NCBI GenBank assembly: GCA_945872285.1
Contig: CAMBZR010000107.1
Location: forward strand, 1-7,837
Source: Bordetella parapertussis
GTDB taxonomy: Bacteria > Pseudomonadota > Gammaproteobacteria > Burkholderiales > Burkholderiaceae_B
DNA: 7,837 bases
Direction: 5' to 3'
How positions within the stretch are numbered: the first letter of the stretch is position 1; each line of letters starts with the position of its first letter. Made by a program: the position numbers and the translations under genes. The notes under the pieces are model-generated. The model did no database searches. It had not been told where the DNA came from and worked only from the letters and a program-made list of their open reading frames with translations. Shown here in pieces: positions 1 through 5,440 of this stretch.

Positions 1-315
1 GGATTCGATCAATGCGCGCGCTTGAATCAATTCAAAAGGCGCGAACTCTAGAACGGGCTTTTGGTTTTGTTGACTGCGCGACGCAGGTTTGCAAACATAG
101 ACTCCCGAGCCCATCTTGATTTGCACCAGACCCATGACCTCGAGCGCAATGAGTGCTTCGCGCACTGAGGGGCGCGACACTTTGAACTGCTCGGCTAAAT
201 CGCGCTCTGAGGGCAAACGACTATTGACAGCGAACTCGCCCGAGTCAATTAGCTGTAGCACTTGATCCGCAATTTGTTGGTAGACGCGGCGCGTGTCGAT
301 GTTTTGGGTCATCAT
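1..315 (-). CDS. GntR-family transcriptional regulator, FadR/FCD type (N-terminal part, cut by window edge)
   Basis: The first 105 residues are present; the rest lies left of the window. Residues about 11-75 form the GntR winged helix-turn-helix: Arg33-Leu-Pro-Ser-Glu-Arg-Asp-Leu-Ala, the recognition helix around Val46-Ser-Arg-Pro-Ser-Val-Arg-Glu-Ala and the wing Gly69-Ser-Gly-Val-Tyr-Val are all textbook. From residue 94 (FELIQARALIE) the FCD effector domain begins, which in this family binds carboxylated ligands, often through a metal. The start is one of two adjacent ATGs (315 or 312); I chose the outer one, and neither has a strong Shine-Dalgarno. The gene is divergent from a sugar-acid catabolic operon across a 70-bp gap with operator-like palindromes. 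I therefore infer that it is a local, probably autoregulating repressor released by a sugar-acid intermediate. The family call is very secure; the ligand is inference. Confidence 0.95.
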   Translation of the reverse strand, partial: MMTQNIDTRRVYQQIADQVLQLIDSGEFAVNSRLPSERDLAEQFKVSRPSVREALIALEVMGLVQIKMGSGVYVCKPASRSQQNQKPVLEFAPFELIQARALIES

Positions 316-341
316 GATTTCATTTTGACACGAAAACTGGT

Positions 342-364
342 AAATTGGTCAAGCCAATTTGGCT
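342..364. promoter_or_regulatory. Candidate GntR/FCD operator: two overlapping palindromes
   Basis: AAATTGGTCAAGCCAATTT (342-360) has perfect 7-bp arms around a 5-bp centre. It matches the TGGTnnnACCA-type sites known for FCD regulators such as FadR, PdhR and LldR, with one change (GCC for ACC). Its right arm is reused in a second palindrome, AGCCAA-T-TTGGCT (352-364). The pair sits in the gap between the divergent regulator and the SDR gene. On the plus strand the first palindrome covers a possible extended -10 (TGG-TAAATT, 338-346). On the minus strand it covers a TTGACC (352-347) that could be a -35 for the regulator. Binding would then repress both directions. Seen: the palindromes. Known: the family consensus. 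Inferred: binding by the neighbouring regulator. Confidence 0.55.
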
Positions 365-385
365 CGATCACTAGGGACAACGAGT

Positions 386-1135
386 ATGCGCTTGCAAGGA
401 AAAACAATCTTGGTCACCGCCTCAGGGCAGGGTATTGGGCGCGCCTGTACGCTTGCGATGGCGCGCGAAGGCGCAACAGTATGGGCCACTGATCTTAAGC
501 CTGAGCTGCTCAAGGCCTATGAGGGCATGGCAAATATCAAGACCGCCATTCTTGATGTGTTAAAGACGACCGAGGTCGACGCGTTTGCCAAAAAAATCGG
601 AAAAATAGACGTCTTGTTTAACTGCGCGGGCTTCGTGCACCAAGGCGACATCATGAGTGTCAGTGACGCCGAGTGGGATTTCAGCATGGACCTGAACGTC
701 AAATCCATGTATCGCACGATTCGCGCGTTTTTGCCTGGCATGCTTGAGCAAGGCAAGGGCAGTGTGATCAATATGGCCTCTGCGGCCTCCAATATTAAAG
801 GCGCCCCCAATCGCGTGATCTATGGTGCCTCAAAGGCTGCTGTGATCGGTCTGACGCGCGCGCTAGCTGCTGATTACGTTGCGCGTGGCGTCAGGTTTAA
901 CGCGATTTGTCCCGGCACCATTGAATCACCTTCGCTAGGCGAGCGTATTCAGGCAGTCTCTGGTCAAACCGGTAAGTCGGTGACCGAAGTGCGCGACATG
1001 TTCGTGGCGCGTCAACCGATTGGTCGTATTGGCAAGCCCGAAGAAATCGCCCACTTGGCGGTTTATCTGGCCTCGGACGAATCGGCTTTCACCACCGGCA
1101 CCTCGCAGATTATTGATGGTGGTTGGTCGCTGTAG
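386..1135 (+). CDS. SDR-family NAD-dependent dehydrogenase, probable 2-keto-3-deoxy sugar acid 4-dehydrogenase
   Basis: A 249-residue classical short-chain dehydrogenase, presumably cytosolic. The Rossmann nucleotide motif is Thr11-Ala-Ser-Gly-Gln-Gly-Ile-Gly18, with Asp36 at the end of strand 2 favouring NAD over NADP. Asn79-Cys-Ala-Gly follows strand 4, and the catalytic set is Asn104, Ser132, Tyr146 and Lys150. The protein closely resembles human DHRS6/BDH2 from end to end, including Ala in place of the first Gly of TGxxxGxG, an FNxAGFVH segment, CPGT and a C-terminal IIDGGWSL. Arg143 and Arg187 match arginines that I recall binding the substrate carboxylate in DHRS6. Bacterial relatives include L-2-keto-3-deoxyfuconate and -rhamnonate 4-dehydrogenases, and the downstream hydrolase and dehydratase genes favour that role; (R)-3-hydroxybutyrate oxidation is the alternative. 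The ATG at 386 is chosen over an upstream TTG (359) because AGGGA at 373-377 is correctly spaced and the TTG lies inside the operator. Confidence 0.85.
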   Translation: MRLQGKTILVTASGQGIGRACTLAMAREGATVWATDLKPELLKAYEGMANIKTAILDVLKTTEVDAFAKKIGKIDVLFNCAGFVHQGDIMSVSDAEWDFSMDLNVKSMYRTIRAFLPGMLEQGKGSVINMASAASNIKGAPNRVIYGASKAAVIGLTRALAADYVARGVRFNAICPGTIESPSLGERIQAVSGQTGKSVTEVRDMFVARQPIGRIGKPEEIAHLAVYLASDESAFTTGTSQIIDGGWSL

Positions 1136-1143
1136 TTTGCTCG

Positions 1144-1213
1144 GGCGCTTTTGTAGGAGCGCTTTTGTAGGTTCACTTTTGTAGGTTCACTTTTGTAGGT
1201 TCACTTTTTATTT
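1144..1213. repeat. 14-bp tandem direct repeat, four full copies plus a degenerate fifth
   Basis: The core CTTTTGTAGG recurs at 1148, 1162, 1176 and 1190 with an exact 14-bp period, followed by a degraded copy (CTTTTTA at 1204) running into a T-rich tract to 1230. The third and fourth units are identical (TTCACTTTTGTAGG); the first two carry GGCG or AGCG in place of TTCA. In the first two units GGCGCT (1144-1149) and AGCGCT (1158-1163) can pair across TTTGTAGG and are followed by TTTT, a weak terminator-like hairpin. The array lies between the SDR stop and the hydrolase ribosome binding site, so it would be in the leader or the intercistronic RNA. Its function is unknown; slipped-strand expansion is the simplest origin. 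Confidence 0.9.
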
Positions 1214-1248
1214 TTTTGCTTAAATTTTTTCAACAGGAAGGAATCTTA

Positions 1249-2100
1249 ATGAAACTCGTACGCTACGGTGCCAAGGGAAAAGAAAAACCAGGCCTGATTG
1301 ACAAAGAAGGCAAACTGCGCGCTTTGTCAGGCGTGATTGCCGACATTACCAACGATCAGTTGTCGTCTGCCGCATTAAAAAAACTCGCCAAGATCAAAAC
1401 CAGCACCTTGCCACTCGTAAAAGGCAAACCACGTTATGGCGTGCCAATCGCCAACATGGGCAAGTTTTTGGCCATTGGTTTGAACTACTCAGATCACGCC
1501 GCCGAAGCTGGCATGCCAATCCCCAAAGAACCGATCATGTTCTATAAGGCCGATACCAGCCTGACCGGTCCAAACGACAACGTCATGCTGCCTAAAGGTT
1601 CTAAAAAATCCGATTGGGAAGTTGAGCTCGGAATCGTGATCGGTAAAAAAGCTCGGTATGTCAGTAAAAAAGACGCCCTGAAACACGTGGCAGGCTATTG
1701 CGTGATCAATGACGTGTCAGAGCGTGAATACCAGATCGAACGTGGTGGCACGTGGGATAAGGGCAAGGGTTGCGACACCTTTGGCCCAGTTGGCCCTTGG
1801 TTGGTGACGACTGATGAAATCAAAGATCCACAAAAATTAGATATGTGGCTTGACTTGAACGGTAAGCGGTTTCAAACCGGTAACACCAAGACGATGATTT
1901 TTGATGCGGCCACAATCATTAGCTACGTGAGTGAATTTACGACGCTGATGCCGGGCGACATCATCACAACTGGCACGCCACCGGGTGTAGGCATGGGCGT
2001 CAAGCCTAAGCCTCGCTACCTCAAAGAGGGTGATGTGATGACCTTGGGCATCGAAGGGTTGGGCCAACAAGCGCAAAAAGTCGTCGCGTTTAAAAAATAA
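1249..2100 (+). CDS. Fumarylacetoacetate hydrolase-family protein, probable 2,4-diketo-3-deoxy sugar acid hydrolase
   Basis: 283 residues, the usual size for bacterial FAH-fold hydrolases. The N-terminal small domain (about 1-65) is followed by the catalytic FAH domain. Metal ligands are visible as Glu124 and Glu126 in DWEVELGIV and Asp155 in INDVSERE; the family signature Gly242-Thr-Pro-Pro-Gly-Val-Gly-Met-Gly250 is intact. Family members cleave C-C bonds of beta-diketo acids using Mg2+ or Mn2+. Lying between an SDR and a sugar-acid dehydratase, the likely reaction is hydrolysis of a 2,4-diketo-3-deoxy acid (such as the L-fuconate derivative) to pyruvate plus lactate or glycolate. The protein is lysine-rich (35 Lys). 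The ATG at 1249 has an excellent AGGAAGGA (1235-1242) six bases upstream; a TTG at 1216 would place that site inside the gene and is rejected. The next gene starts 33 bp downstream, consistent with one operon. Other substrates of the family cannot be excluded. Confidence 0.85.
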   Translation: MKLVRYGAKGKEKPGLIDKEGKLRALSGVIADITNDQLSSAALKKLAKIKTSTLPLVKGKPRYGVPIANMGKFLAIGLNYSDHAAEAGMPIPKEPIMFYKADTSLTGPNDNVMLPKGSKKSDWEVELGIVIGKKARYVSKKDALKHVAGYCVINDVSEREYQIERGGTWDKGKGCDTFGPVGPWLVTTDEIKDPQKLDMWLDLNGKRFQTGNTKTMIFDAATIISYVSEFTTLMPGDIITTGTPPGVGMGVKPKPRYLKEGDVMTLGIEGLGQQAQKVVAFKK

Positions 2101-2133
2101 TTTTCAAATCGCAGCACTAGAGAGGAGGCTTGA

Positions 2134-3882
2134 ATGGCCAAGTCAGATAAAAGCAAAAAGCCGGCTGCACCGAGCCGTTCAAGTCAGTGGTTCTCTCGCA
2201 ATGATATTTACGGGTTCATCTATCGTAGTTGGACAAAAAATCGTGGCATCCCGCACGATCAGTTTGATGGACGACCCGTGATTGGCATTTGTAATACCTG
2301 GTCAGAGCTCACCCCTTGTAATTCGCACTTTAGGCTGTTGGCCGATCAGGTCCGCCAAGGTGTGCTCGAAGCGGGTGGGTTTCCGTTAGAGTTTCCGGTC
2401 ACCTCAATTGGCGAAACGCTTGTGCGGCCCACGGCAATGTTGTTGCGCAATCTTGCTAGCATGGACGTCGAAGAAACCATTCGCGCCAACCCGCTTGACG
2501 GCGTGGTGCTGCTGTTTGGTTGCGACAAAACCACACCCTCGCTTTTGATGGGGGCGGCTAGTGTCAATATCCCCACGATCGGCGTCTCGGGCGGGCCAAT
2601 GCTGACGGGCAAGTATCGGGGTAAAGATATTGGCTCTGGCACCAACACTTGGTCCATGTCAGAAGACGTGCGAGCCGGCAAGATGACGCTCGACGAATTT
2701 CACGAGGCCGAATCTTGCATGCATCGCTCGCACGGGCACTGCATGGTGATGGGCACGGCTTCAACGATGGCCAGCATGGTCGAGGCCTTGGGCGTTGCGC
2801 TGCCGGGCAATGCAGCGTATCCCGCGGTTGACGCGCGTCGCAACGTACTGGCGCGCGAATCGGGTCGTCGTATTGTGCAGATGGTCAAAGAAGATTTAAC
2901 GCTAGATAAAATTTTGACGCGTCACGCCTTTGAAAACGCGATTCGTACCAATGCGGCGATTGGTGGTTCAACCAACGCTGTGATTCACCTGATCGCCATC
3001 GCCCGACGCATTGGCGTCAAGCTTGATATCGATGATTGGGATAAGTTTGGCCGTGATGTGCACACACTGCTGAACTTAATGCCAAGCGGTAAATACCTCA
3101 TGGAAGACTTCTGCTATGCCGGTGGTTTGCCTGTGGTGTTACGTACCTTAGGCGAGCAAGGCCTGCTGAATAAAAAGGCCTTGACCGTCAATGGCGCTTC
3201 GCTTTGGGATAACGTCAAAAAAGCCGAATGCTACAACCGCGAGGTGATCACAACCTTTGAAAAGCCTTTTAAAAAGAATACGGGTATTGCGGTGCTGCGA
3301 GGCAATTTGTGTCCGGACGGCGCCATTATTAAGCCTTCAGCCGCCACGAAAAAATTACTCAAGCATCGCGGCCGTGCGGTGGTATTTGAAAATATCGAAG
3401 ATTTTCATAAACGCATTGATAACCCAAAATTGGATATCGATGAGCATTGCATCATGGTGCTCAAAAACTGCGGCCCGAAAGGCTATCCTGGGATGGCAGA
3501 AGTGGGCAATATGCCACTGCCACCCAAGATCTTAAAAAAGGGCATCACCGACATGATTCGGATTTCGGATGCGCGCATGAGTGGGACAGCGTATGGCACG
3601 GTGATTTTGCACGTTGCCCCTGAGGCAGCAGCGGGTGGGCCACTTGCCCTGGTTGAAAACGGCGACATGATTGAGCTTGATGTAGCCAAGCGTCGTTTGC
3701 ATTTAGATGTGAGTGACGAGATTTTGGCGGCACGCAAATTAAAATGGAAAGCCCCCGAGCCGCCAATGAATCGAGGCTATTACAAGTTGTATGTGGACCA
3801 CGTCAACCAAGCCAACGACGGCGTTGACCTAGATTTCTTGGTCGGCTGTAGCGGCAGCGCGGTGCCCCGCGACAACCACTAA
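2134..3882 (+). CDS. IlvD/Edd-family [2Fe-2S] sugar-acid dehydratase (L-arabinonate dehydratase-like)
   Basis: 582 residues, typical of the sugar-acid branch of the IlvD/Edd family. The three cluster cysteines are Cys62 (TPCN), Cys130 (FGCDKT) and Cys203 (HGHC); their spacings (68 and 73) equal those I recall for the [2Fe-2S] L-arabinonate dehydratase of Rhizobium leguminosarum (59, 127, 200). With the same offset of three, Lys132 next to the cluster and the proposed base Ser483 (DARMSGTAYG) are also in place. It would dehydrate an aldonate to a 2-keto-3-deoxy aldonate in the cytosol, the first step feeding the two upstream-encoded enzymes. The start ATG has AGAGGAGG (2121-2128) five bases upstream. 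The N-terminal 17 residues are Lys/Ser-rich and low in complexity. Its stop codon overlaps that of the convergent esterase gene. Being in a sugar-acid cluster, it is unlikely to be branched-chain dihydroxyacid dehydratase; the exact sugar acid is open. Confidence 0.9.
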   Translation: MAKSDKSKKPAAPSRSSQWFSRNDIYGFIYRSWTKNRGIPHDQFDGRPVIGICNTWSELTPCNSHFRLLADQVRQGVLEAGGFPLEFPVTSIGETLVRPTAMLLRNLASMDVEETIRANPLDGVVLLFGCDKTTPSLLMGAASVNIPTIGVSGGPMLTGKYRGKDIGSGTNTWSMSEDVRAGKMTLDEFHEAESCMHRSHGHCMVMGTASTMASMVEALGVALPGNAAYPAVDARRNVLARESGRRIVQMVKEDLTLDKILTRHAFENAIRTNAAIGGSTNAVIHLIAIARRIGVKLDIDDWDKFGRDVHTLLNLMPSGKYLMEDFCYAGGLPVVLRTLGEQGLLNKKALTVNGASLWDNVKKAECYNREVITTFEKPFKKNTGIAVLRGNLCPDGAIIKPSAATKKLLKHRGRAVVFENIEDFHKRIDNPKLDIDEHCIMVLKNCGPKGYPGMAEVGNMPLPPKILKKGITDMIRISDARMSGTAYGTVILHVAPEAAAGGPLALVENGDMIELDVAKRRLHLDVSDEILAARKLKWKAPEPPMNRGYYKLYVDHVNQANDGVDLDFLVGCSGSAVPRDNH

Positions 3883-4814
3883 AACTTAGCCCGCAGCGCC
3901 GCCGCGCAAAGTTCGGCGGCGGTGTTGGACTCGTCGATGATGCGACCCATGGTGATAAAGCCGTGGATCTGGCGCTCGAAGCAGACATATTGAGTCGGTA
4001 CGCCTGCCATGGTTAACTTGTCGGCGTAGTCGGCTCCCTCGTCCCGCAGCGGATCGAAGCCCGCTGTCAGGACGAAGGCTGGTGCCAGGCCCGAGTGATC
4101 TTTTGCCAGCATCGGGGCGCCGCGCCAATCGTTGCGCATCCATTTTTCAGGCATGTAAGCGCCGTAGTAATAAGCCATCGAGTCTTTGGTCAGCATGTAG
4201 CCCTGACCGTTGGTACGCATCGATTCACGTTCTGAACTGGGGTCGGTGACTGGGTAGATCAGTAGCTGCAAGACTGGCTTAAAACTATTGTCCGCTTTTA
4301 AAGACAAGGCGACCACCGCTGCCAAATGACCACCGGCGCTATCGCCTCCCACTGCGATGCGCGCTGGATCAATCTTCAGCGCTGCGGCATTGGCATGCAC
4401 CCACTTCGTCGCCGCCACGCAGTCATCAGACGCTGCCGGAAATACATTTTCGGGTGCGAGGCGATAGTTCACCGAAAACACCGCGCAGTGCGCCAAATTT
4501 GAAAGCGTGCGGCATAGCACGTCATGCGTATCGATGTCACCAATCACGTGACCACCCCCGTGGTAGAAGACAAGCGCTGGTAAGACAGCAGAGGCCACAC
4601 TGCCTATGGGGCGATAGCCCCGCACCGTAATTTTGCCGCCGGGGCCCGGGATGTCGATGTCAACACTTGAGGCAACTTCGGGCGCTTCAGGTTGGCTAAA
4701 AAAACGACGTTGCACGTAGGCTTCGCGCGCTTGAGTCGCGGTCAGCGTGTGAACCGGTGGAATCCCTTTTTCGATCATCAAATCAATCAGGGCTTTGGCT
4801 TGTGGATCTAGCAT
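3879..4814 (-). CDS. Alpha/beta-hydrolase, HSL (hormone-sensitive lipase-like) esterase family
   Basis: 311 residues, the normal length for bacterial HSL-family carboxylesterases. The oxyanion-hole motif His85-Gly-Gly-Gly88 and the nucleophile elbow Gly157-Asp-Ser159-Ala-Gly-Gly are present. The other triad members are Asp254 (GFDPLRDEG) and His284 (QIHGF). NYRLAPE (116-122) is a further family hallmark. No signal peptide is visible, so it is probably cytosolic and acts on short-chain or small aromatic esters; the substrate cannot be read from sequence. A lactonase role for the adjacent sugar pathway is conceivable, but there is no specific evidence for it. The ATG is preceded by AAGGA (4826-4830) at about 11 bases. 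It lies 23 bp downstream of the cupin gene on the same strand, so the two are probably co-transcribed. Its end overlaps the dehydratase end by 4 bp (3879-3882), leaving no room for a separate terminator between them. Confidence 0.9.
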   Translation of the reverse strand: MLDPQAKALIDLMIEKGIPPVHTLTATQAREAYVQRRFFSQPEAPEVASSVDIDIPGPGGKITVRGYRPIGSVASAVLPALVFYHGGGHVIGDIDTHDVLCRTLSNLAHCAVFSVNYRLAPENVFPAASDDCVAATKWVHANAAALKIDPARIAVGGDSAGGHLAAVVALSLKADNSFKPVLQLLIYPVTDPSSERESMRTNGQGYMLTKDSMAYYYGAYMPEKWMRNDWRGAPMLAKDHSGLAPAFVLTAGFDPLRDEGADYADKLTMAGVPTQYVCFERQIHGFITMGRIIDESNTAAELCAAALRAKF

Positions 4815-4837
4815 GATGTGTCTCGTCCTTTTTTGTA

Positions 4838-5125
4838 TTAGCGGATTTCGATTTCGATGAAAGCAACTTCGTGGGCGCTGGCGTTGATCACATTGTGATT
4901 AACGCCAGCGCCACGGGTATAAGACTTGCCAGCGATTAACGGAAATTCTTTCAAACCTTCTGGCGTTTCGAGGTGCAAAAGCCCAGTGATGGTCGGCACC
5001 ACCACATAGTCGTGGCCATGGGTATGCCAGCCTGTCTCGGCGCCGGGCGCAAAGCGCCATTCAGTGACGATCACCCGCTCGTTGTCGATTTGCGTGGTGG
5101 GGATTGCTTGTGGACGTGACGCCAT
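4838..5125 (-). CDS. Small single-domain cupin protein
   Basis: 95 residues from the ATG at 5125, nearly all of which form one cupin barrel. Motif 1 is Gly28-x3-Gly-Trp-His34-Thr-His36-Gly-His-Asp39-Tyr, in which the usual metal-binding Glu is missing (Asp39 or Tyr40 stands nearby). Motif 2 is Gly72-Ala-Gly-Val-Asn-His77-Asn-Val-Ile-Asn81. His34, His36 and His77 could bind a divalent metal. Small cupins of this type range from isomerases and dioxygenases to ligand-binding proteins, so no reaction is assigned. The TTG at 5137 would add four residues but has no ribosome binding site; the ATG has only a weak GAG upstream, so the start is uncertain. It is directly upstream of the esterase gene (23 bp), suggesting a two-gene operon. 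Confidence 0.82.
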   Translation of the reverse strand: MASRPQAIPTTQIDNERVIVTEWRFAPGAETGWHTHGHDYVVVPTITGLLHLETPEGLKEFPLIAGKSYTRGAGVNHNVINASAHEVAFIEIEIR

Positions 5126-5145
5126 GAGAGGACTCAACAGAATTG

Positions 5146-5174
5146 TGAATAGATAATTTTTGGAATTGATTCAA
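5146..5174 (-). promoter_or_regulatory. Weak candidate promoter for the cupin-esterase pair
   Basis: On the minus strand TTGAAT (5174-5169) and TATTCA (5151-5146) are separated by 17 bases, upstream of the cupin ATG. The -10 match is poor (3 of 6), so this is only a candidate. The surrounding AT-rich stretch is the most promoter-like part of the 111-bp gap between the transporter remnant and the cupin gene; I see no convincing terminator in that gap. Confidence 0.2.
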
Positions 5175-5236
5175 GGATAGCGCACTTGACGAGTATTGTG
5201 CATCCGAGAACGCTTTGTGATTCGGCCCTTGACAAC

Positions 5237-5431
5237 TTAACGCTTGGCGTCCAGCATACGACCCATCGCCATAACTGCAAACACGGCGATGGCAAAAGTC
5301 CAGGTTACCCATTCAACGACCTCGCTTAACAGCCAAGCCGAGGTGAAGAGCGTAATAAAGGGCTGAAGAAGTTGCGCTTGACCGACGCGCGCGATTCCGC
5401 CTAGCGACAGGTCTTTGTTTTCGGATTTCAT
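5237..5431 (-). pseudogene. C-terminal remnant of an EamA/DMT-family transporter
   Basis: This 64-codon open frame contains only the end of an EamA (drug/metabolite transporter) protein. The run GGIARVGQAQLLQPFITLF and the hydrophobic stretch after it (TWTFAIAVFAVMAMG) correspond to the last two of the usual ten membrane helices, ending in a short basic tail. A complete member is about 290 residues, so roughly the first 230 are absent. The frame begins nine bases after the stop of the ETF-QO gene on the same strand; nothing upstream encodes the missing helices, and its ATG (5431) lacks a Shine-Dalgarno. I read it as a gene truncated by a deletion that joined its 3' end to the end of the ETF-QO gene. 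A functional two-helix membrane peptide cannot be excluded but is less likely. Confidence 0.7.
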
Positions 5432-5440
5432 CCGGCTGAC

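Noticed and set aside
22..35. TTGAATCAATTCAA inside the regulator gene, sharing TTGAATCAATTC with the minus strand near 5174-5163
   Set aside because: The first copy is within coding sequence for the conserved FELIQA region and twelve AT-rich bases shared twice in nearly 8 kb is weak evidence for a common site.
359..385. TTG at 359 as an upstream start for the SDR, adding nine residues
   Set aside because: It lies within the palindromic operator, has no ribosome binding site and adds residues not found in the family; the ATG at 386 has AGGGA at good spacing and the conserved MRLxGK start.
517..810. Minus-strand open frames inside the SDR gene, and similar antisense frames inside the FAH, dehydratase, esterase and ETF-QO genes
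   Set aside because: They lie opposite well-supported genes, show no recognisable domains and have the odd compositions expected of shadow frames.
1144..1213. The 14-bp repeats as a CRISPR array or iteron origin
   Set aside because: Units are directly adjacent with no spacers and are far too short for CRISPR; there is no replication protein gene or AT-rich origin context, so plain tandem repeat is the better reading.
1216..1248. TTG at 1216 as an upstream start for the FAH-family gene
   Set aside because: It begins in a poly-T tract and would include the strong AGGAAGGA that clearly serves the ATG at 1249.
2134..3882. Dihydroxyacid dehydratase (IlvD) of branched-chain amino-acid synthesis
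   Set aside because: The features retained match the sugar-acid branch (WSELTPCN, HGHC and C-terminal residues) and the operon holds catabolic sugar-acid genes, with no ilv genes nearby.
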